DNA of 49,429 nucleotides from JAYEJB01 sp034716415 (lineage in GTDB: Bacteria > Patescibacteriota > Patescibacteriia > SG8-24), in contig JAYEJB010000011.1 in assembly GCA_034716415.1 (NCBI GenBank), forward strand, positions 1-49,429. The letters are read 5' to 3'. Positions 6,864-13,730 of this stretch are shown in pieces. Each line of letters begins with the position of its first letter. Position 1 is the first letter of the stretch. The position numbers and the translations under genes are program-made. The notes under the pieces are model-generated. The model had not been told where the DNA came from. It saw only the letters and a program-made list of their open reading frames with translations, and ran no database searches.

Positions 6864-6888
6864 GTCTTGTGTCTTGGGTCTTGTGTCT
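6864..6888. repeat. right inverted repeat of four-helix-bundle cassette
   Basis: Perfect 25-bp reverse complement of 6415-6439. It begins 7 bp after the bundle gene's stop codon and ends in the dnaE stop codon. Confidence 0.9.
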
Positions 6889-9800
6889 CAAACCTTAACC
6901 GCCCCCCGACCGACCAAATGTTCCACCGCAACTATCAGATCGCTCGAAACCGCGACCGACATGGTGGTCTCGATGCGCTTGGACGAACCGTTCTCGCTGA
7001 CTTGAAGCACGACCTTGCGCGTGCCGGGGTATTTCTCGAAGATGCGTCGCATCTCGTTAGCCACCGAAGGAGCCATCGTCGGCGGAACTTCTATGCAGAC
7101 CGTCTCAGCAGTGACCACGGTCTTGATGTTGCTTGCGGTCACCCTGCCTGTCCCGGCCATCGACAGCATATCCCTGACCTCTTCGGCGTTTTCGGGCGTG
7201 ATCGGGGTGGCTTTCTCGCAGATGAGCGACACATCACCGTCGCGTTCGTTGTACTTACCCTCGATCATGATCATGGTGTCCTTCTCCCAGAAGTCCTTGG
7301 TCTCGGCGTAGGTGCGCGGAAAGACGACGAGATCCATCTCGCCACTACCGTCATCGAGCTTCGCGAACGCCATCGGCTCTTGTTTCTTCTTGGTAAGGAT
7401 AGTGCGCACATCAGATAGGGTACCACCGACACGGACCAGGCCGACCTTGCGCTTAATCCCTTCCTGATCGGAGAGCGGCGTCAGTAGGCCTTCGTAGTAT
7501 TTGGCGAAATCGGCGAACGGATGTTCAGAAACATACAAACCGAGAAGTTCGCGCTCCCAGGCCAGGCGTTCACGTTTCGTCGCTTCCGGGACTTCACGCA
7601 AAGCTATCTCCCCTTCCCCGCCGAGGATCGGCGCGACGGCGAAGAGGTTCCGCTGACCGCTCTCGATCTCCTTCATTATGTTGCGGTTGTGTCTGGTGAT
7701 CTGATCCAACGACGCCAACAGCTGATTGCGCTCACCCAGACAGTCCATGGCGCCGGACTTGATGAACGACTCCAGCACGCGTTTGTTGAAGAACTTGGTC
7801 TCCACACGCTTGGCCATATCGGCGATGCTCTTGTACGCGCCGCGCTCCTTGCGTTCCTCGATGATAGCGACCGCCACGTCCGCACCGACATTCTTGATGG
7901 CCTTCAGCCCGAAACGGATGGTGTTGTCGTCGATATACGTGAAATCGGTCAGCGATTCGTTCACTGAAGGCGGAAGGACTTCGATGCCCATGCGGTCGCA
8001 CTCGGTGACGATTACCGCGACCTCATCGAGGTCCCGAGACTCACACGTCAACAGCGCGCTCATGTACTCGGACGGCCAGTTCGCTTTCAGATACGCGGTC
8101 TGATACGCCACCGTGCCATAACTGCAGGCGTGCGCCTTGTTGAATCCGTACTGCGCGAACGGTTCGATGAGGCGCCACAGCTCCCAAGCCTTCTTCTCGG
8201 TCAGTCCGCCGTGTTCCTGACAACCGGTGATGAACTTGCCTTTCTGTCGTTCCATCTCCGCGGCGATCTTCTTACCCATCGCTTTCCGGAGTTTGTCCGC
8301 CTCGAGCCAGTCATAGCCGGCGAGCGTGATGGCGGTAAGCATGACGTCATCCTGATAGACCAGGAGGCCGTAACTCGACTTAAGCACTTCTTCGAGCTTC
8401 GGATCCGGATAAGTGATGAGCGACGGATTCTTCGAACGGCGAATAAACTCGGGGATGGATTCCATCGGACCGGGACGGTATAACGCGACCATCGCCATGA
8501 TGTCGGTGATCTTCTTCGGCTCGAGCTGCATCAAATTCTTGGTCATACCAGATCCGCCGAGCTGAAAGAGCCCCTGCGTCTCGCCGCGCTTCAGCAGCGC
8601 GAACGTCTTCTCGTCATCGAGCGGAATATCATGGATGTCGATATCGAGCCCCTTGGTGTTCTTGATGGTCTTGATGGCGAGACCGAGGATGGAGAGGTTG
8701 CGGATACCGAGGAAGTCCATCTTCACCGCACCGGCATCCTCGACCTGGTGCATATCGTATTGCGTGATGAGCTTCTCGCCGCCGGACTCCTTCTGCAGCG
8801 CGGTGAATTCGGTGAGCGGTCTCGGCGTGATGACCACGCCCGCAGCGTGCACCGAACAGTGGCGCGCGCTTCCTTCGACCTTCTGCGCGAGATCGAGAAG
8901 CTTCTTCGCCTGCGGGTCGGCGAAGTAGAGTTCGTTCAATTCCGGTTCCATCTCTAAAGCGGCGGCGATGTTCTTGGCCTGCGTCGGGATGAGCTTGGCG
9001 ACCTTGTCGCAGAACGCGTACGGCAGGTCGAGTCCCCGACCGACGTCGCGGACCGCGCCTCTCGCGGCGAGCGTTCCGTAAGTTCCGATCTGCGCGACCT
9101 TGTCCGCGCCGTACTTTTCGGTGGCGTAGGCGATCACCTCGTCGCGGCGGGTATCTTCGAAATCGCCGTCGATATCGGGCGCGGACGGGCGCATCGGATT
9201 CAGGAAACGCTCGAACGGCAGATTATACACCATCGGATTCACCGGAACGATGTCCACGGCGTGCGAAACCAAGGACCCCGCGGCCGAGCCACGTGTCGTG
9301 TTCGCTATCCCCTGTTTGATGGCGAAACGCATGTAGTCACTGACGATCAGGAAGTACGACGCGTAGCCCTTGGTCTTGATGACGTCGAGTTCGTAATCGA
9401 TGCGTTCGTAGTACTCGTCCGGCACGTCACCGTTCATCTTTTCCTTGATGCCGGTGAGCACCTCTTCGCGCAGGACCTCGTCGTAAGTCTTACCTTCGGG
9501 AATCTTGAAATCCGCGAAGCACCACTTGCCGAGTTCGAGCTCGACGTTGCAACGGTCGGCGATCTTGCGCGTGTTCTCGATCGCTTCCGGCGTGTCGGCG
9601 AACGCCTTCTCCATATGCTCGCCCGAGACGAACGAGTAGTCGGCGTTGGTCATGGTCTTACGGCGGTCGTCCTGCACGGTCTTGCCCGAACCGACACAGA
9701 CGAGAACGTCATGCGCCTCGGCGTCGTCCGGGTCCATGTAATGCACGTCCTTGGTTGCGACGACCGGGATACCGGTCTTCTCGCCGAGCTTCTTGAGGTC

Positions 9801-10370
9801 GCGATTGCGGGCGATCTGTTCGTCGAGTTCCGGATGGTCCTGCAGTTCGAGATAGAAGTTGTCCGCACCGAGGATGTCCTTGAAGTCGAGCGCGATCTTC
9901 TCGGCCTTGTCCCAGTCGTCGAGGGCGAGCGCCTTGTTGATCTCGCCGTTCAGGCCGCCGGAGAGGCCGATGATGCCGGCCGAGTGTTCGCGGAGCACTT
10001 CCTTATCTATACGCGGGCGATAGTAGAAACCATCGACGTTGGCGATAGTGGCGAGCTTCAGGAGATTCATGTAGCCCTCGACGTTCTCGGCGAGAAGCAC
10101 GAACTGATGCTGGCGGTCGTCGATACGGGCACGTCTGTCAGTCAACTTGTCGAGCGCCATATAGGCGCACATGCCGATGATGGGCTTGATATCCTCCTTC
10201 TTGCAGGCCTTATAGAACTCCACCCCACCGTACATCGCGCCGTAATCGGTGAGAGCCACCGCGTTCATTTTCAACTCTTTGGCGCGCGAAACCAGCTCCT
10301 TAGTCTTCGGCAGAGCCTTAAGCATGGAGTAATGACTATGAACATGTAAGTGGACGAAGTTGGACGGCAT
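6888..10370 (-). CDS. dnaE: DNA polymerase III alpha subunit with degenerate PHP domain
   Basis: Replicative DNA polymerase (C-family), 1160 aa. An N-terminal PHP domain (residues 5-270) is followed by the palm with catalytic Asp in PDIDGDF and in MDFLGIRNL, fingers (GRxAxxAVRDVGR-like region; GLFQLGGSGM), helix-hairpin-helix, and a C-terminal OB fold (LVRVGGTLSDVRTI). The PHP metal site is eroded: compared with proofreading-competent bacterial DnaE, the Asp of LLDG is Lys18, the His of TDHG is Tyr43, the Glu of GYEAY is Cys68 and the Cys of LSGC is Gly139, while His7, His9 and DVHY remain. Intrinsic exonuclease is therefore unlikely. ATG 10370 is chosen over an upstream TTG at 10400, which lies in AAAGCTGAAAAG-type filler. 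No Shine-Dalgarno. Confidence 0.96.
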   Translation of the reverse strand: MPSNFVHLHVHSHYSMLKALPKTKELVSRAKELKMNAVALTDYGAMYGGVEFYKACKKEDIKPIIGMCAYMALDKLTDRRARIDDRQHQFVLLAENVEGYMNLLKLATIANVDGFYYRPRIDKEVLREHSAGIIGLSGGLNGEINKALALDDWDKAEKIALDFKDILGADNFYLELQDHPELDEQIARNRDLKKLGEKTGIPVVATKDVHYMDPDDAEAHDVLVCVGSGKTVQDDRRKTMTNADYSFVSGEHMEKAFADTPEAIENTRKIADRCNVELELGKWCFADFKIPEGKTYDEVLREEVLTGIKEKMNGDVPDEYYERIDYELDVIKTKGYASYFLIVSDYMRFAIKQGIANTTRGSAAGSLVSHAVDIVPVNPMVYNLPFERFLNPMRPSAPDIDGDFEDTRRDEVIAYATEKYGADKVAQIGTYGTLAARGAVRDVGRGLDLPYAFCDKVAKLIPTQAKNIAAALEMEPELNELYFADPQAKKLLDLAQKVEGSARHCSVHAAGVVITPRPLTEFTALQKESGGEKLITQYDMHQVEDAGAVKMDFLGIRNLSILGLAIKTIKNTKGLDIDIHDIPLDDEKTFALLKRGETQGLFQLGGSGMTKNLMQLEPKKITDIMAMVALYRPGPMESIPEFIRRSKNPSLITYPDPKLEEVLKSSYGLLVYQDDVMLTAITLAGYDWLEADKLRKAMGKKIAAEMERQKGKFITGCQEHGGLTEKKAWELWRLIEPFAQYGFNKAHACSYGTVAYQTAYLKANWPSEYMSALLTCESRDLDEVAVIVTECDRMGIEVLPPSVNESLTDFTYIDDNTIRFGLKAIKNVGADVAVAIIEERKERGAYKSIADMAKRVETKFFNKRVLESFIKSGAMDCLGERNQLLASLDQITRHNRNIMKEIESGQRNLFAVAPILGGEGEIALREVPEATKRERLAWERELLGLYVSEHPFADFAKYYEGLLTPLSDQEGIKRKVGLVRVGGTLSDVRTILTKKKQEPMAFAKLDDGSGEMDLVVFPRTYAETKDFWEKDTMIMIEGKYNERDGDVSLICEKATPITPENAEEVRDMLSMAGTGRVTASNIKTVVTAETVCIEVPPTMAPSVANEMRRIFEKYPGTRKVVLQVSENGSSKRIETTMSVAVSSDLIVAVEHLVGRGAVKV

Positions 10371-10427
10371 GAGATTGAGCTGAAAAGCCAAAAAACTCAA
10401 AAGCTGAAAAGTATCTTTTTACACACA

Positions 10428-10450
10428 AAGCGGGCCGCCGTGGCCCGCTT
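10428..10450. other. strong hairpin upstream of dnaE
   Basis: Perfect 9-bp stem AAGCGGGCC/GGCCCGCTT with a 5-nt loop and only scattered T on either side. It may be a weak bidirectional terminator or an attenuator-like structure. The rest of 10371-10604 holds AGCTGAAAAG filler, a Shine-Dalgarno-like AGGAGG at 10468-10473, and the start region of the TA pair. Confidence 0.5.
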
Positions 10451-10584
10451 CTATCTTGGCATTGTGAGGAGGTAGTGGCAATGGAATGTACGCCCCCTCT
10501 AACCCAGAAGTTCCAACCCAGTCCCGGATTGCCCCCTTCAACACCACACCCACAGCTCGCTGAGCTTGACCACATATGGTATCT

Positions 10585-10590
10585 TATAGT
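10585..10590 (+). promoter_or_regulatory. -10 box for TA-like pair
   Basis: TATAGT at 10585-10590 places a start near 10597, 8 nt before ATG 10605. TTGACC at 10566-10571 is only 13 bp away, so the -35 is doubtful. Confidence 0.35.
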
Positions 10591-10604
10591 AAACATTACC
10601 CGCC

Positions 10605-10802
10605 ATGGCGATTATCCCGATAAATCCGAAGCCGCACTTCTCCAAGAAGCCGGCAGTGCGTAACCCCAAATCCTTCACCAAGAGGGATGTGGAGGCGCTT
10701 TCGGCTGTTATCCGGGAAGCCAAGGAGATAAGAAACCGTTACGCTCATGGCGGGGATGGAATTACTGACTACAAAACTGAAAGGCCTAACCCTACGGAAT
10801 AG
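10605..10802 (+). CDS. small basic protein, putative antitoxin (65 aa)
   Basis: A 65-aa basic protein directly upstream of and overlapping a PIN-domain gene by 56 bp in another frame. The N-terminus is basic and proline-containing (INPKPHFSKKPAVRNPKSF) and the middle is a helix (KRDVEALSAVIREAKEIRNRY); no ribbon-helix-helix, AbrB or Phd fold can be asserted. The antitoxin role is inferred only from size, order and overlap with the PIN gene. There is no ribosome-binding site; a TATAGT box 14 bp upstream suggests a near-leaderless message. It could instead be an unrelated or non-coding frame. Confidence 0.45.
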   Translation: MAIIPINPKPHFSKKPAVRNPKSFTKRDVEALSAVIREAKEIRNRYAHGGDGITDYKTERPNPTE

Positions 10803-11337
10803 AGAGGTCTACCTGGACAACGACTTTCTGAGTTTTTTATTCAACGATGAGGATGCGCTCGCTGCGGCGCTGTCTTTTTTTGCTGGCAGTACGCTAATCG
10901 TCGACCGTATCACGGCGTTCGAATTCCTCCGCGATATGTACGTTCCTGAAGAAATGAACAGTAGACAGCAATTCCTGACCGGACCTGCCTTCAACACACC
11001 GACTGACTCTTCACTACACGATTCCGCACTTCACGATAACGCCCTACTGCTCTCGCGAATCTACGCCCATAGCAGGACCGGAGGCGGAAAGTCGAATTAC
11101 AGTATGGCCGACCTGTTCCTGGCGGCACGGGCCATGCTACATGCCGGTAGTGCCTTGACGGTGACTGGAAATACTAAAGATTTCCCTCCCTGCATCTTTG
11201 ATCTGGTCGCCGCATTCAACTGGCGACAGAAGGGTGATGGTACCGTGTGCGTGTTTTCTGTTCTACGTTTCAACCGCGAAAAGTTTGAAACGCGCCAGAA
11301 TCTCCTCGATCAGGTTGGCCAGCCGACCAAAGATTAA
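10747..11337 (+). CDS. PIN-domain protein, putative RNase toxin
   Basis: A 196-aa protein with the acidic residues of a PIN nuclease in order: Asp in VYLDNDFLSF (near residue 25), Glu in TAFEFLRD (near 57), Asp in SMADLFLAA (near 122) and Asp in TGNTKDFP (near 143). PIN domains of VapC-like toxins cleave RNA with Mg2+ or Mn2+. There is a polar insertion (residues 70-105, Thr/Ser/His/Asp rich) not typical of minimal VapC. The start is uncertain: ATG 10747 or ATG 10756, neither with a ribosome-binding site, which suggests translation coupled to the overlapping upstream frame. A toxin-antitoxin role is likely but not proven. A GCCACC/GGTGGC hairpin and a bidirectional terminator follow. Confidence 0.75.
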   Translation: MAGMELLTTKLKGLTLRNREVYLDNDFLSFLFNDEDALAAALSFFAGSTLIVDRITAFEFLRDMYVPEEMNSRQQFLTGPAFNTPTDSSLHDSALHDNALLLSRIYAHSRTGGGKSNYSMADLFLAARAMLHAGSALTVTGNTKDFPPCIFDLVAAFNWRQKGDGTVCVFSVLRFNREKFETRQNLLDQVGQPTKD

Positions 11338-11435
11338 AAAATACCCGACGTACGCATATTTATCAATTCTTGACTTTGTTGAAACTAAAAGCGCCACCGT
11401 GTTGGTGGCAGAGTTAGCACTTACTCAAACAAAAA

Positions 11436-11460
11436 AGCCGGAGAACCCGGCTGTTGTTTT
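11436..11460. terminator. bidirectional terminator
   Basis: 6-bp stem AGCCGG/CCGGCT. Plus-side tail is GTTGTTTT, minus-side tail is TTTTTT. It separates the convergent PIN gene and M16 peptidase. Confidence 0.75.
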
Positions 11461-11463
11461 CAG

Positions 11464-11491
11464 AAAAAAACCGCCCCTCAAAGAGAGGCGG
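11464..11491 (-). terminator. terminator of M16 peptidase gene
   Basis: Minus strand: 8-bp stem CCGCCTCT/AGGGGCGG with one G-T pair, loop CTTTG, then T7. With 11436-11460 it forms a tandem terminator. Confidence 0.88.
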
Positions 11492-11523
11492 GTTCGTTTA
11501 CGAAAGACGTGCGATCAGCCCCG

Positions 11524-12828
11524 TCATCCAAGCTTGACGACGATCGGCTCGAAGGGCGTGGGGTCCTCGTCGAACGGGCTGACGATGGAAAGATGCAGTC
11601 GGTCGATCCGGAGCAGGTCGCCGGCCACCGCGTTCAGGTCTTCGACGGTCACCGCCTGCAATGCCGCGGCATACTCGTCGAGGGTCATCCGGCTCCCGGA
11701 AAGCAGTTCATTCCTTCCGTAGAACGTCGCGACCTGGCTCGAATCGTCGAAGTTGAGGGTCATCGAGCCCCGAATGTAGCTTTGGGTCACACGCAGGTCG
11801 TCGTCGGTGATGCCTCCATCCCTCAGCTCGGCCAGAATCTCGACCATGGTCCGAACAGCGAGCTTCAGACCGTCCTTCTTCAGTCCGGCCCAGATCACGA
11901 ACTGCCCGGTGCCGCGCTGTGCCGAGATGTGCGACAACACGGAATACGCCAGACCGAACTCATTCCGAATCCTCTCATTCAGTCTGGAGATCGAGTTGCC
12001 GCCGATGATCGTGTTCAGCAGAGAGAGAGCGAAACGGCGCGGATCATCACGACCGAACGTCTCGAATCCCATGCACACATACGCCTGCTGGATGTTCTCC
12101 CGCTGAATCATGACGATCTGCGGCGATTCGACACCGACATCCGGACGCAGGATCGTCGGATCGAACTCGACCGCCTGCGCGTCCGCGTCGCCGAAAGCCC
12201 CGAAGGCATCGTCCAGTAGTATCATCGCGTGATCCTCGTCGAGCTTGCCGGCGAGCGTGATGACCATGTTCTGCGGCGTGTAGTTCCTGTCGCGAAAGGC
12301 GAGCATCTGCGCGCGGGTGAGCGCGCTGACCACGTCCCGCGTTCCGCCGACCGAACGTCCCATCGGATCTGCCGGATACAACGCTTCGTAAAGCAGATCG
12401 TATGCCCGCTGAGGCGACGAATCGTTGCGCTCATTCAGTTCGGACAAGACGACCGTCCGTTCGATCTCCAACGCCTGCGCGTCGAAAAGCGAATTCAGGA
12501 GAATGTCCGAGAGGACGTCGATGGCGCGCGGGAGGAACCCTTCCTCCGTCATGACGTAGTAGCCGGTACTCTCCTTGTCGGTGAAAGCGTTGTACATCGC
12601 GCCGATCTCGACGAGAGACCGCATGAGCAGTGCATTGCTCGGACGCCGCGCGGTCCCCTTCCAGAACATGTGTTCGAGGAAATGAGCCAGCCCCGCCTCA
12701 TCCGGCGTCTCCTGCCGACTCCCGACCCCGAACCGGACCATGGCCAGCACGACTTCTGTCTCGGTCCTGGGCACCATGATGACACGCGCCCCGTTCGTGA
12801 GATTCCTTCTGATCACGTTCGTGTGCAT
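11524..12828 (-). CDS. M16 family zinc metallopeptidase (processing-peptidase-like)
   Basis: A 434-aa single-unit M16B-type peptidase. The inverted zinc motif HxxEH is present as HFLEH (near residue 50) with the distal Glu in VVLSELNERND about 75 residues later, as the family requires. An R/Y-containing second domain (IIGGNSISRLNERIRNEFG, then LAYSV) completes the clamshell. Family members degrade short or unfolded peptides; no signal peptide is seen, so action is presumably cytosolic. Many bacteria carry M16B proteins as pairs; here there is one gene, so a homodimer is likely. The start is ATG 12828 (AAAGGAG well placed), not the upstream in-frame codons. A divergent gene begins at 12982. 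Confidence 0.93.
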   Translation of the reverse strand: MHTNVIRRNLTNGARVIMVPRTETEVVLAMVRFGVGSRQETPDEAGLAHFLEHMFWKGTARRPSNALLMRSLVEIGAMYNAFTDKESTGYYVMTEEGFLPRAIDVLSDILLNSLFDAQALEIERTVVLSELNERNDSSPQRAYDLLYEALYPADPMGRSVGGTRDVVSALTRAQMLAFRDRNYTPQNMVITLAGKLDEDHAMILLDDAFGAFGDADAQAVEFDPTILRPDVGVESPQIVMIQRENIQQAYVCMGFETFGRDDPRRFALSLLNTIIGGNSISRLNERIRNEFGLAYSVLSHISAQRGTGQFVIWAGLKKDGLKLAVRTMVEILAELRDGGITDDDLRVTQSYIRGSMTLNFDDSSQVATFYGRNELLSGSRMTLDEYAAALQAVTVEDLNAVAGDLLRIDRLHLSIVSPFDEDPTPFEPIVVKLG

Positions 12829-12868
12829 CGCGCACTCCTTTCGTTTTTGGTCTAAAGGACAGTGCGCA

Positions 12869-12897
12869 ACGTTATCACCCACGGATAGCTCTGTCAA
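12869..12897 (-). promoter_or_regulatory. promoter of M16 peptidase gene
   Basis: Minus strand: consensus TTGACA (12892-12897), then a 16-17 bp spacer to a weak TAACGT/ATAACG at 12869-12875. The -10 is poor. Confidence 0.45.
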
Positions 12898-12932
12898 AAC
12901 GCCCAACCCCTCATGTTAAACCTAGCGCACCC

Positions 12933-12960
12933 TTGACAACCAAGCGCTAAATATGATAAC
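12933..12960 (+). promoter_or_regulatory. sigma70-type promoter
   Basis: TTGACA at 12933-12938, 16-bp spacer, GATAAC at 12955-12960. It is divergent from the M16 promoter, 36 bp away. Confidence 0.6.
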
Positions 12961-12981
12961 CTCGCCCGACAAGGAGGAAGA

Positions 12982-13605
12982 ATGGACCTTCCAGAAAGCA
13001 GGACTCTCGGACGTATCAACGGTATCCGTTTCGAGGCGATGTGGCACATGAATCCGCAGACCGCCGGCACGGTGACTCCAGGAATCGGCCTGTTCTGGAA
13101 TACGCACACCGACCCCGACAAGTTTGCCGCGCTCGCCGACCAAACGATCGACGAGTACATCGAGTCCCTGGACGAAGACGAGCACCTCGATCCGTTCAAG
13201 GACGGTGATGCGATCATCGGCACGTACCGGCTGATGTGCTCCTTAGGCGAGCTGAGCATGGAATACGTCGAGGGCGCGCGCAGGCAACAGGAAGGAAGAC
13301 CACTAGAACGTCTTCTGCGGAATCTGCTGAGCGGGCGAACGCTCGGAACGATCCTGTCGTCATCCGTGAGCACCGCGTCCTTCCATATGTTCACGGCCAC
13401 GGAAAGCAACGACGGACCGGCCGAATCGCACATCCTCATCAACGTCGAGGAGTTCGAGGCGGTCCTGCAACTCCCGTCCGTCGTCAGCTGGGTCAGGGTG
13501 AGTCATCCGGACGTCGACTCGGACTGCTTCCGACAGATGATACCAGGCGTCATCGAGCAGGCGCTCAAATACTTCAACGAGACCGAAGTCCAGGTCACGG
13601 GCTGA
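12982..13605 (+). CDS. hypothetical protein (207 aa)
   Basis: Cytosolic 207-aa acidic protein without recognisable family. The N-terminal third is beta-like (RTLGRINGIRFEAMWHM; GTVTPGIGLFWNTH), the middle is helical and acidic (DEYIESLDEDEHLDPF), and the C-terminal third alternates strands and helices (SHILINVEEFEAVLQL; SDCFRQMIPGVIEQALKYF). No membrane segment. AAGGAGG at 12970-12976 fixes ATG 12982. It is a single-gene unit with its own promoter and terminator. The divergent arrangement with the M16 peptidase gives no functional hint by itself. Confidence 0.75.
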   Translation: MDLPESRTLGRINGIRFEAMWHMNPQTAGTVTPGIGLFWNTHTDPDKFAALADQTIDEYIESLDEDEHLDPFKDGDAIIGTYRLMCSLGELSMEYVEGARRQQEGRPLERLLRNLLSGRTLGTILSSSVSTASFHMFTATESNDGPAESHILINVEEFEAVLQLPSVVSWVRVSHPDVDSDCFRQMIPGVIEQALKYFNETEVQVTG

Positions 13606-13623
13606 CCGACTTCGACGACATAT

Positions 13624-13650
13624 CCCGCACCATCGTGGTGCGGGGTTTTT
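13624..13650 (+). terminator. intrinsic terminator
   Basis: Perfect 9-bp stem CCCGCACCA/TGGTGCGGG, 3-nt loop, then G and T5. Confidence 0.92.
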
Positions 13651-13670
13651 CATATATGTGATTCGGATAG

Positions 13671-13706
13671 AAAAAAGACCCCACATCACGAGTGTGACGT
13701 GGAGTC
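13671..13706 (-). terminator. terminator of ABC exporter 1
   Basis: Minus strand: 13-bp stem from GACTCCACGTCAC to GTGATGTGGGGTC with two G-T pairs, 4-nt loop, then T6. Confidence 0.92.
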
Positions 13707-13730
13707 AATTGAACGAAAGGACGGCGGGAG

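Larger units (their letters stand above)
6415..6888. mobile_element. putative 474-bp cassette: four-helix-bundle gene between 25-bp inverted repeats
   Basis: The only gene inside is the S23-type four-helix-bundle protein. The outer edges are perfect 25-bp inverted repeats of the AAGACACAAG family. The cassette is packed between the upstream region of the 5194-6339 gene and dnaE; the last base of the right arm is the first base of the dnaE stop codon (complement at 6888-6890). No clear target-site duplication is visible. No transposase is encoded, so mobility would have to be in trans or through the bundle protein itself. Calling it mobile is inference. Confidence 0.5.

Noticed and set aside
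9261..10349. Long open frame (362 codons) antisense to dnaE
   Set aside because: It lies wholly inside dnaE on the other strand; composition is Val/Asp/Arg-rich as expected from antisense of GC-rich coding DNA, and there are no family motifs.
10481..10663. Small frame with a good AGGAGG just upstream of the TA pair
   Set aside because: The encoded peptide is Pro-rich without pattern and overlaps the 10605 frame; the SD-like sequence alone is not enough. A leader peptide remains possible.
10605..11337. One PIN gene split by a frameshift
   Set aside because: The PIN fold is complete in the second frame, and the first frame adds no PIN-like N-terminal sequence.
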